Part shown: in pieces, positions 1-11,788 of the stretch
Position numbering within the stretch: position 1 is the first letter of the stretch
Layout of the letters: every line of letters starts with the position of its first letter
Translations under genes and position numbers: made by a program
The notes under the pieces: model-generated
Seen by the model: the letters and a program-made list of their open reading frames with translations, nothing else
What the model was told of the DNA's origin: nothing
Database searches by the model: none
NCBI GenBank assembly: GCA_019925795.1
Contig: CM034298.1
Span: 50,742,365-50,806,364 of the forward strand
Direction of reading: 5' to 3'
DNA: 64,000 nt
Source: Dendrobium chrysotoxum
Lineage: Eukaryota; Streptophyta; Magnoliopsida; Asparagales; Orchidaceae

Positions 1-912
1 AACCCATAAACAATTTCAGAAGGACTCAGGCCAGTGGTTCGGTTCACAGAATTATTATAAGCAAACTCAGCCGTAGGTAAAATAGAATCCCAATCCTTAA
101 TATGTTCACCGACCAGAGACCGTAACAGATTTCCTAAGCTCCTATTAACTACCTCCGTCTGACCATCAGTCTGTGGATGAAAGGCTGTAGAGACTTGCAA
201 TTTAGTGCTTAATTTCATCCATAGGGTTTTCCAAAAATAACTAGTGAATTTAACATCCCTATCTGAAACGATGGTTTTGGGGAGACCATGTAGACGAACA
301 ACTTCATTAAAATAAAGCTTGGCGATGTGGGAGGCGTCGGACGTTTTGGAGCAAGGTATGAAATGAGCCATTTTGGAAAATCTATCAACTACGACACATA
401 TGACATCATTTCTACGAATTATCTTAGGCAGGCCTAAAATGAAATCCATACTAACATCCTGCCAAGGACAACTAGGGACATGCAAAGGAGTGTAAAGACC
501 AGTGTTCTGCTTACGCTGTTTGGCTAACTGACACGTGTGACATCGGCTAACCATTCTACCAACGTCTCTCTTCAGGCTGGGCCAAAAGAAACGATACTCC
601 ACGGCTTCTATAGTTTTGTCCCGCCCGAAGTGCCCAGCGAGGCCTCCGGCGTGGAGCTCCCAGACAAGAAATTCCCTAAGGGAGGTGCTAGGAATGCAAA
701 GCTTTTGTGCTTTGAAAAGGTAACCATCCTCCAGAAGGAAGTCGTCCACTAGGCGCGTGCTGCCCGTGGACAAGAGAGAGTAGTCTCTTTGAAGTCGGGG
801 CAGTCCAAATAGTCCCTCTTTAGCTGGTCGAAACCCACAACTTCAGCCCTCATCTCAGTGGCAGTCATCATGCGACGACTGAGAGCATCAGTAGCTTTGT
901 TCTCTAACTCCC
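1..912 (-). pseudogene. Integrase of gypsy element 1 (truncated by window edge)
   Basis: In the frame entered after the 1-bp insertion near 910 the - strand is open to position 1. It reads the RNase H tail and linker (DALSRRMMTA), then the integrase zinc-binding region (ELHAGGLAGHFGRDKT, MVSRCHTCQLAK) and the catalytic core (WQDVSMDFILGLPK, VVVDRFSKMAHFIPC, FHPQTDGQTEVVNRSLGNLL, EFAYNNSVNR). These are HHCC and D,D-35-E hallmarks of Ty3/gypsy integrases. I saw no further stops. The C-terminal part and any chromodomain are beyond the window. Confidence 0.9.
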
Positions 913-2828
913 GCCTTATGTCTAAGGGTATACGTATATTCCTGGAGGAACTCTACCCAACGACCGTGGCGCGCATTCAGCTTCTTTTGGGAGTTGATAT
1001 AACGCAGAGCCTCGTGATCCGAGAAGATGACGAACTCTTGCGGGAGCAAGTAGTGTCGCCAATAGCGGAGGGATTGGATCACAGCGTAGAACTCTTTGTC
1101 GTAAGTAGAATATCGCTGCCTAATGTCATTCAGCTTTTCACTGAAGTAAGCTACTGGGTGACCTTCCTGGGATAGGACTCCTCCAATTCCGACCCCCGAA
1201 GCATCGCATGTCACTTCGAAGACCTTGGAGAAATCAGGAAGTCGCATCACTGGGGCTTCCACCATTTTTCTCTTAATCTCATCAAAAGCTCTGGTGGCGG
1301 CCGGGGTCCAGTGAAAATCACCCTTCTTAAGACAGTCAGTGATAGGAGATACGATAGTGCTGAAATTTCGGATAAATCTCCTATAGAAGGTAGCCAATCC
1401 ATGGAAGCTGCGGACTTCCCGGATGTTCTGAGGAAGAGGCCACTCAATGATGGCTTTCACCTTCTCGGGGTCAGCAGAAATCCCGTGAGCTGACACGATA
1501 AAACCCAGAAAGATGACTTGATCTACAAGGAAAGTACACTTCTTTGGATTTGCGTATAATTATTCTTTCCTTAAGACCGAGCAGACTTGCTTTAAGTGGT
1601 CCAGGTGTTGCTCAACAGAATGACTATAGATAAGAATGTCATCAAAGTAGACAACGACAAACTTACCCATAAAAGGTCGTAACACCTGGGTCATGACTCT
1701 CATAAAAGTACTCGGGGCGTTACTCAACCCGAAAGGCATGACCAACCACTCGTAAAGACCATCCTTGGTCTTGAAAGCAGTCTTCCACTCATCACCGGGT
1801 CGGATCCGGATCTGGTGGTATCCACTCTTGAGATCGATCTTGGAGAATAAAGTGGCACCCGCCATTATATCAAGCATATCGTCTAATCTTGGAATAGGAA
1901 AACGGTATTTGACGGTGATTTTGTTGATAGCACGGCTATCAACACACATTCTCCAAGATCCGTCCTTCTTAGGAGTGAGAAGGGCGGGCACCGCGCAGAG
2001 GCTAAGACTCTCCTTAATGAAACTACGCCGCAGTAACTCATCGATCTGCTTCTTAAGTTCAGCATGTTCAGTGGGGTTCATGCGATAGTGTGGCAGGTTA
2101 GGGAGGGAGGCTCCAGGGACTAAGTCTATTACGTGCTGAATGTCTCTAAGTGGAGGTAATTGATCTGGGAGATCTTCAGGGAAGATATCAGCAAACCGCC
2201 CCAAGATAGGTTGGACTTCCTGAGGGATAGGATCATCAGATTCGGTGGGAATCTCACGACCTACTAATGCGTACAGAGGTGCGCCTCGGGTAATCTCAGA
2301 GTCCAGAACTTTAGCGGTGACCAAGTTCAATCCTTTCTTGGACTTGAGGGGGTGGGGTTTGGGTTCTTCCTTGACCCGGGGTTGCGATGGTAGAAGCTTA
2401 ATCTTTTTACTCACATGTTCAAACACGCAGGTGTTTGAACGCCCATAGATGTGGACATCATTATCAAAAATCCAAGGACGCCCTAACAGAATTTGTCCTA
2501 CATCCATAATCAGAACATCGCACCACACATTCTCCTTATAAGTGGCAAAGGAGATAGGTACGAGACTTCGTTCTTTCACCTCCAAGGCAGTGGAGTTGAC
2601 CCAAGCTACCTTATACGGATTGGGATGAGGAACAGCAGAAAGACTTAATTTGGACACCATGCTAGAGGAGACAACATTGATGCAACTGCCACTATCTACG
2701 ATGACTTTACAGTTTTTATCTTTGATTTTGGTGTAGGTGTGAAAGATAGAAGTCCTATGCCAGTCATCGAATGTAACGGGGTGTGACAGTGCACATCTTA
2801 CCACACAGATGGGAGATGTGCCCAATTT
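888..2828 (-). pseudogene. Protease, reverse transcriptase and RNase H of gypsy element 1
   Basis: Continuous with gag in frame. The aspartic protease motif is VDSGSCINVV. RT follows with LTPKKDGSWRMCVDSRAINK, FSKIDLKSGYHQIRI, MPFGLSNAPSTFMRVM and the catalytic VVYFDDILIYS box. A TAA at 1562-1560 interrupts the frame in RKE-stop-LYANPKKC, where relatives have a sense codon. RNase H then continues in the same frame (VTCDASGVGIGGVLSQ, YSTYDKEFYAVIQSLRYWRH, IFSDHEALRYI). Near 905-912 an extra A after GGAGTT shifts the frame: relatives read HKAGVENK, this copy HKAGVREQ, then stops at 890-888. RT and RNase H convert genomic RNA to DNA, but this copy cannot encode them intact. Confidence 0.92.
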
Positions 2829-4010
2829 CTAAAGGCAGTGGAGGGCGGCGGTGTCATCGTCCTCCTCGAAGAAATCACCTTCTTCCTCTACTTGATGGAC
2901 CTGATCAACCTCGGGCTCAAAATCCTCCTCAGTAATCTCCTCAATGATAGAGACTTTGTAGGGACTGGAGCACTGAGAAGCGATATGCCCATACCCCTAG
3001 CATCGAAAGCACTTGGTCCCGGGACTGGACCGAGGGGTATCCGGAGTGGGAGGTTTGTTTCTAAAATCAGGTCGGGGGGCTGGGTGACCCGTAGGTGGTC
3101 GGGTCACACTCCCAGGAGTGGATCGTGCAGTGGTAGAGTGAGGAGTGGCACTACTGGAAGGTCTGTAGGAAGGTCTAGAGTCATGTGAACGGCTCGGGTG
3201 CTGGGAACGGGTCTCCTCTAAATCTAACACTAAACTGTAGGCGTTCTCCAGGGTAGTAACGTTCCGGGCAAACAACTCGTTGCGAAGATCCCCTCGCAAC
3301 CCGGTACGAAACATAGACAAAATCTGCGCGGGGGTGGTAGAGGTCTCCCCTTTGCATCGAATCAAGTAATCATCGAAGGAGGCGATGTACTCTTTGACTG
3401 GTTTATTTCCCTGGGTTAGCCTATTCCATCTATCCAATAACCTAGGGAAGTACGAGGGAGGCAAGTACTTCTGCTTAAGTTCACGTTTCATAGATGGCCA
3501 ATCAGTGATGGGGTAATCGTTCCTAGCCTCTCTAAGACTCTCTAAGTTTGACCAAAATTGACTTGCCCTACCCGTGAGTTTCATCTCCGCAAAACTAACC
3601 TTCCTTGCCTCGGAGATGTTATACCACTTAAAAAAGCTATCCATACCTTTGACCCAGTCCAGGAAGAGCTGGGGATCGAGGGTGCCATCAAAGGTAGGAG
3701 CATCAACTTTAATATTTTGCATGAGTGGTATATTAGGATCATGACGGGGATCATGTCCATAGTGTGGAGTGCGATGATTGGCACGATGTTGCCGCTCATC
3801 AGGGTAAGTGTCATCGCCATACATAGACGGTGGTCTAGAAGGGGTGTAGGGAATAGGATGCTCTCGTGCACGCTCAAGTGTATCAAATCGTTCAGTGGTG
3901 TCCCTACGAAGCTCGGCTAGGTCGGCTTGATTTTCTTTGAGCTGCTGGCTAATTTCATTCATTTGACCTACCAACAAGTCTAAAGTCCTTCGAAGTTGTT
4001 CCGGGTCCAT
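2829..4010 (-). pseudogene. gag of gypsy element 1 (two in-frame TAG codons)
   Basis: Starts at ATG 4010. The protein opens with a short coiled-coil-like segment (MDPEQLRRTLDLLVGQMNEI), then the retrotransposon gag core (PTFDGTLDPQLFLDWVKGMD, FWSNLESLR, LKQKYLPPSYF, DRWNRLTQGNKPVKEYI), then a Pro/Ser/Arg-rich linker and a CCHC zinc knuckle. The knuckle reads CFRC-stop-GYGHIASQC: the codon after the second Cys is TAG (2999-2997), most simply a mutated CAG. Translation then stays open in the same frame through an acidic linker to a second TAG (2831-2829), after which the protease continues, still in frame. Gag would form the virus-like particle. This copy could make only a protein truncated inside the knuckle. 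Confidence 0.9.
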
Positions 4011-4358
4011 GCCTAGACACTAGGTGACACTTAGGGTTGATTTGGGAAAGTGGACAGAACCTATATGTGAAGGAAAACTTCCTAAAATGTTACTAAACGA
4101 TGCAGAATTTACTTGGACAGCAAATTACAATGAGGGGTTAAGCAACCTAGACCACTAGTGAGGCGGCTAGGTTAAGGACAGCACTTAAACACTTGATAGA
4201 CAAGCCTAACAACCTCTAAATGCATGCAGGAATGCAGTGAACAGCAAACATAAAATGTAATTAAACTATTTTAAATGACAGTATGCATGCAACAACATTT
4301 AAAACTAGTTAAACAACTCCTAGGAAGATGTCTAGCATGCAAAACTAGAGCAAACCAT
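4011..4358 (-). other. Untranslated leader of gypsy element 1
   Basis: Stretch between the primer binding site and the gag ATG (4010). It is A/C-rich on the + strand with no convincing reading frame. It should hold packaging signals by analogy with other elements, but none can be pointed to. Confidence 0.5.
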
Positions 4359-4370
4359 GCTATGATACCA
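4359..4370 (-). other. Primer binding site, initiator Met-tRNA type (element 1)
   Basis: TGGTATCATAGC on the - strand differs by one base from TGGTATCAGAGC, the complement of the plant initiator methionine tRNA 3' end and the usual PBS of plant chromoviruses. It is two bases inside the LTR boundary. Gypsy element 2 in this window has the perfect version. Confidence 0.85.
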
Positions 4371-5160
4371 GATGATGTAGGACTACGTGATTAAAATGAA
4401 TGAAATAGATTATTGCACGATTCCTTGTTTAGAACATTAGTGATACAATCATTAGCCATAAGAACGATAAAGTAAAACAAGAGACAGATGCCTACGTTTA
4501 GGCCAAATCACTAGCTAAGCACTTGGACAAACAAAATAATCTTAGAAATTCAACAATATGCGTGATGATAAGAGTTCATTCAAAATCTCTACTCTAACAA
4601 TAAGATTAGAAGGCATAGAAAATCAACAACTCATATCCTACGTTTACTAAGCTTTAGCAAGATTTAGCGGAGCGATCCCTTGCGTTTCTATCACCACCTA
4701 TAAGGTTAGAAAACAACGAGGTAATTGAAAAGGGAAGAGAAGTCAACCCTTATGTGGAGAGGATTCGTCGCCGAAAGAAGTCCTTTGAATGACTAATAGT
4801 GCCGGTGATGATTTGGAGAAGACGGTTGATGTAGCCTTTGAAGGGGGACGGTGAAGTAGCCGTAGGAGAGACGATCGTAGCTCGGCCAAAGATGATCCAC
4901 CGTCCTTTCTTCTTTTGGTCGTCGATCGTATCCACCAAAGTGATATGGATCCGCTCGAAGTATTCTTCGACGGTGTTGTCAAAGTCGAATTCGACGTCGA
5001 AGAAAGGAGACCGGAGGATGTCGATGTTGTCGTGTTCGTCAAGGATCAACCCGTAGTCCCATGCGGGGACTTCCATTCATGATGGTGAAGAAAAGAGGAG
5101 TGGGAGAGGGGTCGGCCAAAGGGGAAAGGTGATGGGGAAATTTGTTTCGGATGGTGGAGG

Positions 5161-5187
5161 GGTAGGGCTAGGGTTAGGGTTAGGGTT
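5161..5187 (+). repeat. Short TTAGGG-like run inside LTR
   Basis: Three to four consecutive units of (C/T)TAGGG. The plant telomere unit is TTTAGGG, so this is not a canonical interstitial telomere. It is probably chance or drift inside a G-rich LTR. Confidence 0.5.
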
Positions 5188-5893
5188 TTGTGTCAAAACC
5201 TGAAGTTATTTCAGATTTTAATTGGGAGGGAGAAGGGTAAGGAAACTAGGTTTAATTTCCAAGGGAGGGGATTAATTGTGAGAGAGGGAATTGGAGAGAG
5301 AAGGGGGCGGGATAGGGGATAGGGCCGGCGGCATTAAGAGGGGGTGGAGGGAATTGGGGATTTAATTTGGGTTGCCTAATTTGGGATATTAGTTTAGGAA
5401 AGGAATTGATTTAATCCTATTTGAATTTAAATTCAAATTGGATTAAATTAGGAAAGTTTCCTAAAATAAGTTTGATAAATTAGGAAGGTTTCTAGATTTA
5501 ATTCAAATTGATTTTGAATTCAAATCTTTTCTAAACAGGGACCATGCTAATTTAGGAAACCCAAAAGTGAGGGGAAGGGAAGGGGCGGCCAGCGGCTGAC
5601 TTGGGGTTTGGGAGGGTTCGGGTGGCTTGAGAGGAAAAGGGGGAAGGGGAGGGTTAGGTGGCCGACGGGTAGAGCTTGGGGGAAGCCTACCCGACGGCAA
5701 AGGGAGCAAGGGGGGGAGGGGATAAGGTTGTTGGAGAGAACCACGAACCCGGCCGTATCCAAAGTTGGTGGGTGATTCGTCGTCCCTTCCTAGGGAAACC
5801 TTCAAGACTCTCAACCTCTCAAACTCTCACACGAAGAGTGCAGGAATTTTCTGTAAAAATCATTCATTAACTTAAAAGATACATAGGGGGGGC

Positions 5894-5901
5894 TTTAAAT
5901 A
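5894..5901 (-). promoter_or_regulatory. Candidate TATA box of gypsy element 1 LTR
   Basis: TATTTAAA on the - strand, within GGCTATTTAAAG. It is placed plausibly for the U3/R boundary of the LTR, with transcription expected to start a few tens of bases further along the - strand. Based on motif and position only. Confidence 0.4.
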
Positions 5902-6469
5902 GCCTCACATAAAGACACAACATAAAGACGACAATGCCCTCCGGGCTTACAAACAATCTACCCTTGCATAAGGGGTAAAACAGGGAAATAAAACATAGAA
6001 CTAATGAAAGAAAACAAAGACACAACATGGCTCAAAAATATAAGGACTCGATCGTGGCCGTAGATCGTCGGCCATATCTTCGATAAACTTTCCATGTCGA
6101 GATGTCCTCATCAAATCCATATGGAATCTATTTAGTTTTGAGCAACCCACTTGGAATCCATTCAATTATGAGTAATCTATTCTCTCATGCATGTATCAGA
6201 TATATTGATTATGGGTGTCCTTTTTAGGAGCAGATTCGCTACTGTGCATCTAGAGTAAGTTGTGGAAAATGCGCTACTACTCGTTTTAGGTTGTGTACAA
6301 CTTAATGGTGGAAGCTTGTTGTCCTTTTTCACCGTTGTAGTAGGTGACTGTAGTACATTGGCTAGTATTAAAAATATTTCATTCCAACACCTTGTCTTTC
6401 TTCCTATACGTCTCTATGCCCCAACACCAAATCATATAATGAAGGTAAGACTTTTTCTGATTGGTCGTT

Positions 6470-7445
6470 TAGCATGGAAGACTTGAATGGTTTGAGGATT
6501 TCCACATTCACTACAGCATAGATATCAATATAGGTAGGTATTTCGAAATTGTTTGCATTATTGCCTTTCTTATTGATAATTTTGATAGGCCTTTACTTTA
6601 TTGAGTATTTAAACTTCACCTTTGAGACATTACTTCTAATGAAGCCATATAAGGTCTCCTTTCTTGTACTTGCCTTGAATTTAATGATGATTATGCTAGC
6701 GCTTATAGCTTTGATGGGATTGGGGGATGCTTCTCCACTTCTTCATGAATTATTTTGGATTTCTTCTAGAAACCTTTGGGCTCTTTTAGGATCTCGATCT
6801 CCCTGTTTGATTGATGAGGTTGGTTCAATGGTAAACTCCATGTTTAAAGAACTTTGAGGTAGGTATATCAAACAAGGCTTAAATGATGCTCAATTGGTGA
6901 AATTTTTAACACACAATTGAAAGCAAGCTTGGTGAATGAGAGGCTTTATCCTAAGTATGGGGAATTAAATCTTCTTTGTAAATGCAACACTAAAATTTTC
7001 GTCTTTTGTCTAACCATTTATTTGTGGTGGAAGGCTATACTCTAGTTTAAAGTGATATTCATCATGGCCCATAATGACTTCTAAAAGTTGGTAGGGAAGT
7101 GAGAATAATCTTCTTTGAGAGTATCGATTGGAGATTGTTGACTTGGGGAGTCCAAATGGACCCATAAATGATGGAGAAGAGGCATGTCGCTTCTTCACTA
7201 GTGATGGTTTGTTTTCATATCATGAGAATATTATCTTGGAGAACTTGTCCACTACAATTGTTGGTAATCCTCCAATTCATGGTGATGTTGTCTCATGGTC
7301 ATGTGAAAACCATCAAAGTGGCATCCTTGCTCAGGCTTTGATGTGTAGCACAATATGTATCCTTTGATGAATTTGGTCACATTTAGGTGCATTCGTCGCC
7401 AATATGCATAACCACACTAAATGAGAAGAACTTAATGACTCCCAA
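6470..7445 (-). pseudogene. Ancient degenerate Ty3/gypsy integrase relic
   Basis: No long frame survives, but across shifts on the - strand integrase landmarks appear in the right order. From about 7440 comes a zinc-finger-like YWRRMHLN...CYTSKP segment. Around 7100 a core-like LWAMMNITLN and IAFHH stretch resembles LWKxxxTxLxxSTAFHPQ, followed by LAFNCV near 6900, like FAYN. Finally KYKKGDLIWLH and GPIKIINKKGNN...YIDIYAVVNVEILKPF (about 6660-6470) match the GPFKILKKINDNAY and FNV.DL C-terminal region. Stops and frameshifts occur every few dozen codons. This is an old insertion unrelated to the adjacent, much better preserved element 1. Identification rests on motif order judged by eye. Confidence 0.7.
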
Positions 7446-9519
7446 ATTATTTAACTACTTTAAATGTGCGTTCTTCCCTAGTTTGTCACATCTGATGACC
7501 ATCATTCAGACAATATAGTTGTGCTCCCTTATTAAGTAATCCTTCTTTGATTGCAAACTTGCGTCCAAGATGTCATTGAAGTTGTGATCAGGTTTGTACA
7601 TGTTATGACCCACAATCGAGCTGAGATGAAGTCGAACTAGTTGTGATGGGGAGAGAATGTCCAATCTTCCTCTCAATGGGTCACAACGATGCCATCCAAA
7701 ATAGTTCCGATAGACAATTTGACGCACAAATGATTGGCTTATGCATGAAATTCTGCTCTATTAAGGCAGGAACCTAAAGTTTAGATTGTAAAAGGAAACC
7801 AAGAAATTGCAAAGTCTAGGAATGGAGTAAATAAATTGAAGTTTATAAGCATTCAGGATGAACATTAGGCACTCGATCAATAAAGTTCATAATCTCAAAG
7901 TGGTACAAACGAGTGCAAGTAATGTAAGGGACTTGCTAAAAGAAATACCCAAGTCTCTAGAAACTAAAGTGATTTGCTCAGATGAATCCACTCATCCATT
8001 TGGTCTACATTTTACCCATTCATCTACTATCCCCGCTCTAATCCCTTCTCTTATTTGACCTAATGCCTAGATATAGATAGAAAACTATGAGATACATCAG
8101 CAAAAAAATGACCCTTAAATATAACTTTTAAGGAAGAGCTTAATATGATCATAAGCAATGTATCAAGGTCTCACTGCATGACTAATGAAGTTGAATACAT
8201 TTTATTATAATGCATTATGAAGGCAACATACATGGACTTATCAATACAAGGTCATCCTCTCAAGTAGTACAAGCAAGTCCAAATAAAATAAGAGGTTTTA
8301 TTCATGTGAGTTTTGACATTTCCAAAAAGCACAAGCTCCAATTGTTAATTCTTTTAAATAAAAAGAACCTTCTTTATGATTTGAGTTTCAAACTAGCTGG
8401 CTACAACCACTCTCAATATATTAACATGGATACTTTCTCATGATCATAGTCAAGATTGAACACTGTATAGATCTCATCTTATCTAGTTCGTATTATGCTA
8501 AATAAATAGATCCATCTAGAGGAGAACATCCTTGATGAGAGAAACATGTTGACATGAAATACAACTCACAATATTGATAACTGGTGGGATCTAGATATAT
8601 ATCTTTATTATAGCCTTAACCAAGGCATTGGTGTCTTATAAGAATGCTTCTTGATGCATTTTCTCTGTTAAAGGCATGTTCTTTATTTAAAAAAACATGC
8701 TTATAAATTTGATTAACCTTAAATTATATATCCATGAGCTTGTTATGAAAAGATAGTGTTAATGTATAGCTTCCAAAGTTAAGATGAATTGTTTATGAAA
8801 CAAGATCATTGTTATTCTTGTCAGTTTTTATCAATTGGAGCCATAAGAAAAGAACATGATTTCACTGAACATAGAAAACAAAGAAATAATCATGTTTGAG
8901 AATGTGCATTTATTGATATAAGGTTGTCCCAAAGACAACATTGAATATATGATGATATTATAGGCCATTATATATATTATAATACTCAATGGGGGTTATT
9001 GTAGAGTTGTTGTCAACAATATTGTGATTATGATGGAATGCTTCATAAAGATGTTGATAAAGCCCATGCAACATCTGATGACACTTTATATGATTTCTTT
9101 TTTTGCCTCATATCATTATTTTTAAATATATATATACCATACATTTTAAGATATCCACACATAAGGGATTTAAGTTAAGGAAAATCTAAACATCCAATCA
9201 TTTCTTTGCATATATTTTGAAGATATGAAGTGTATTTATTTTGTATGCACGCATAAGAATAAGGTTTGCATTGTGATCTTTTTTAACTTAGTATATTTTG
9301 TCATGTGCCTTGTTTGCATGATATATATGAGTTGTCCCTTCTCCCTTTCATCGAGAATTTTAGTTAAGGTTCATTTGATTAATTTTTTTATGCTGCATTG
9401 GTATTTCTTATCAATAATTTTGGTTTTATCTCAATTTATAAATTAAATCCCATGGAATGTTCAACTAATTTGGGATATGAAGCATTTCATTTTTTTTATA
9501 AAGCTCCAAAAGAATTATA
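7446..9519. other. AT-rich DNA without recognisable genes
   Basis: May include upstream parts of the degenerate gypsy relic (7446 to about 8450 is less AT-rich, with short frames on both strands), but no RT or protease motif could be recognised. From 8500 on I see only AT-rich unique-looking sequence. If the first MACPF exon is upstream of the window, all of this is intronic. Confidence 0.4.
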
Positions 9520-9965
9520 TATTTTTAGTGGAGTATACCATCTATATGCTTAGATGAAGTGTTCAAAAGCTATCAGTTTTTGAGAAGGTTGTGAAGATTA
9601 CAAGACTTCTTCAACAACCAGCAATAAAATATCATATACAGGTTTGACAATATTATGACTTATAATATTATAGTTTGAGGCATGTCCAACCAATTTAGGA
9701 TCTAAAGCCATTCTTTTCCAAGGAATCTCCCAATAAAAAAAGTTGGTTTTAGTGGACTATACTACTTGTGCTTTGGTAATGCCTGCAAAAGCTATTTGTT
9801 TTTGAGAAAACCCCAAAGTATGCAAAACTTCTACAAAAACCAGAAATAAAATATTAGATGAGATTTTGGTGTGCTAGTTGTGCTTTGATCAAGTGTATGA
9901 AAGCTATATGCTTATGAGAAAACTTCAATGGAAACAAGACTTCCACAACAGTTGGAAATGAATTA
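9520..9965 (+). repeat. Diverged triple repeat
   Basis: Three related segments begin near 9525, 9748 and 9868. They share a TAGTGGA-TATAC or TTGTGCTTTG opening, then AAAGCTAT, TTTTTGAGAA, AAGACTTC or AAAACTTC, CAACA-CCAG and AATAAAAT in the same order. Spacing is uneven (about 220 then 120 bp), so these are old partial duplications rather than a satellite. No coding content. Confidence 0.5.
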
Positions 9966-11656
9966 ATCCACCAAACAATTAAAAGATTGGCACATAAAGT
10001 TAGTTTTACTTTAAAATTTTCTAACTGTTGTAGCTTGTAGCTTAATCTAATGAGGCGAGAGACTTGTTAAAGATTTTCCGTGGCTTTAACAAATTAATAT
10101 TTCCTTGAAATTTCTTATACATAAAAAAGCCAAAATTTTCTCTTGATAAAGGCTTGATGTTGTTGTTGTTTTTGTTGTACTTATTTATTTTTTAGAGCTT
10201 ATTCTATTTTTCAATTGATAGACTTTCTGTTGGGCTTTTATAATAAATTTTGCATAACAATCGCCTTATAAATCTCTTTGCTACTTCCGCTTATACAAAA
10301 CATACACAACAAGTCCTTAAATGTAGGCTTTGTTTCTTCTTTAAAAATTTGAATTTAATTGTAAGACTTGTGTAAGGGTTGGGAGGTGGTGGTGGAGAAA
10401 TGGGAGGGAGAAGGAAAATAAAACCTCACCTATTTATTTATGGAAGGTGGACTATTTAGTGAAGCAATGGCTTTCTTGCTAGCCATAACCATGGAATACA
10501 CAAAATATTCCAGGAAGAACTATTTATCTAATGTGTGGATGAAGGTATCGTCCTCAAAAATAATGGATAATCAAGGGATAGTTAGTTATGGATCTTGGCC
10601 AAGGTGGGAAATTATTATGGTGGCCAAGCTTAACGTATGGAGAATGGGGTGGATGGGAGAGGAAGAAAACACTATCATGAAATAATATAAAATGAATGCA
10701 ATGATGAAAATTAATTTGCAAGTTTAATTCATGATTGAAACTAACTACAAAATATTATTTCATGGATGACTCAGCAAAGTCTCCATCCAGGAGAGAGCAC
10801 CTAGCTCTTCCTCTTAGCAAAATACAAAACACCTGACATCTTAAAACCCTTATCTTTATTTTCTAATACAAGGATATCACATATTTATAGCCATCCATCG
10901 GTGATTACATGCATAAAACAAATAAAAAAATTCGATGGGTTCAGCCATGTGCACATTTAATTGGAATTTTGAAAATGCTTCTATTAAGACTTATTGGTGT
11001 AATTCCTTTTCAATTTAAGCCTTGCTCTTGGAGAAGTAAGAGTGGCTAAATTCGAGTCTTCATGGGATCCGCCATGTGCTTATTTAATTTGAAAATTTGA
11101 AATTATTTCCATTAAATCTTCGCTTGTCTTACTCCATAAATCAATCCTTATTCTAAGAGTGAGAGTGTTGTGCAAGGACATGTATTTTGTTAATATCGAC
11201 AACTCCTTTAATGGAATGCCTTTCATGAGGGCTTATTTCTTGAATTCAATGGTGTATTCGTGCACACTTTGGTCCTACCTTTAATATAAGTTGTGCCACT
11301 TCCTCCACCTTTCTTCTTCATACCATATGGGGTATGTTTTGTAATGGAGAACAAAATGTCAAATTTTTAAGCATGCTTATGATGAACCACAAAATATTAA
11401 TTAATATTTATATTATTATTGTAATTTTAATATATAATTAATCATGTTGATGTCATGGTTTTAATATTTAAGATAGTTTTGGTAGTTATGTTATTTTTTT
11501 GTAATTTATGTTTGAGCTTCTGATGTAGGCAAAAGGGAATTTCTTACCTGCATCAGCTTCTTAATTTCATTAAAAAATTTAAAAATTAAGAATTTTAAAT
11601 TTCAAATGAGGTAGTAACAATATTTAAGATATTTGTGGTAGTTTTGGTGTGATTTA
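9966..11656. other. AT-rich DNA, nothing recognised
   Basis: Contains one 81-codon frame (10440-10685, +) with no family resemblance and scattered poly-A/T. I could not find the missing MACPF 5' exon here: no match to the conserved N-terminal text of the family in any frame I read. Confidence 0.4.
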
Positions 11657-11788
11657 GGGGCTTTGTTTGGGACAGCTTTCTTACTGCTTTCTAAAGCAGT
11701 TTTTTGGTATAAAAATTTTAAGTTCAAAAATTTTTTATACTAGAAAACTGCTTTAAAAAGTAGTAAGAAAGATTTCCCAAACAAAGCC
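11657..11788. mobile_element. Tourist-like (PIF/Harbinger) MITE with TTA target duplication
   Basis: A 132-bp near-perfect hairpin. The left arm starts GGGGCTTTGTTTGGGA and the right arm is its reverse complement, TCCCAAACAAAGCC. Pairing continues inward through CTTTCTTACT, AAAGCAGTTTT and TATAAAAA for most of the length. Flanks are TTA on both sides (11654-11656 and 11789-11791), the PIF/Harbinger target preference. No coding capacity. It lies upstream of the first visible MACPF exon. The hairpin is long enough to feed a small-RNA pathway if transcribed, which is inference. Confidence 0.85.

Larger units (their letters stand above)
1..6113 (-). mobile_element. Ty3/gypsy retrotransposon, element 1 (5' LTR to integrase; 3' end outside window)
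   Basis: Read on the - strand the order is LTR (6113 to 4373), primer binding site, leader, gag, protease, reverse transcriptase, RNase H, integrase, running off the window at position 1. Protease-RT-RH-IN is the Ty3/gypsy order. The chromodomain, polypurine tract and 3' LTR would lie before position 1 and are not seen. Coding is one continuous frame broken by three nonsense codons and one 1-bp insertion, so this copy is defective. The bases outside the LTR are AATCC (6114-6118), a candidate 5-bp target duplication that cannot be confirmed without the other end. It lies upstream of the visible MACPF exons, antisense to that gene. Confidence 0.95.
4373..6113 (-). repeat. 5' LTR of gypsy element 1 (about 1.74 kb)
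   Basis: The tract begins TGATG (4373) and ends CATCA (6113) on the + strand, that is TG...CA termini with a 5-bp inverted terminal match. The 4373 end sits two bases from the primer binding site, as expected for the 5' LTR of a - strand element. It contains a TATA-like site (5894-5901), G-rich stretches and a short run of TTAGGG-like units (5161-5187). Open frames inside it (for example 4750-5076 and 5503-5814, - strand) resemble no known protein and are taken as chance. The partner LTR is outside the window, so age cannot be estimated. Confidence 0.85.

Noticed and set aside
2829..2999. Programmed stop-codon readthrough at the two TAG codons in gypsy element 1
   Set aside because: The first lies inside the zinc knuckle, the element has other lesions (TAA in pol, a 1-bp insertion), and relatives have sense codons there. 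Decay is simpler.
5161..5187. Interstitial telomere
   Set aside because: Only three to four TTAGGG-like units, not the plant TTTAGGG repeat, within an LTR.
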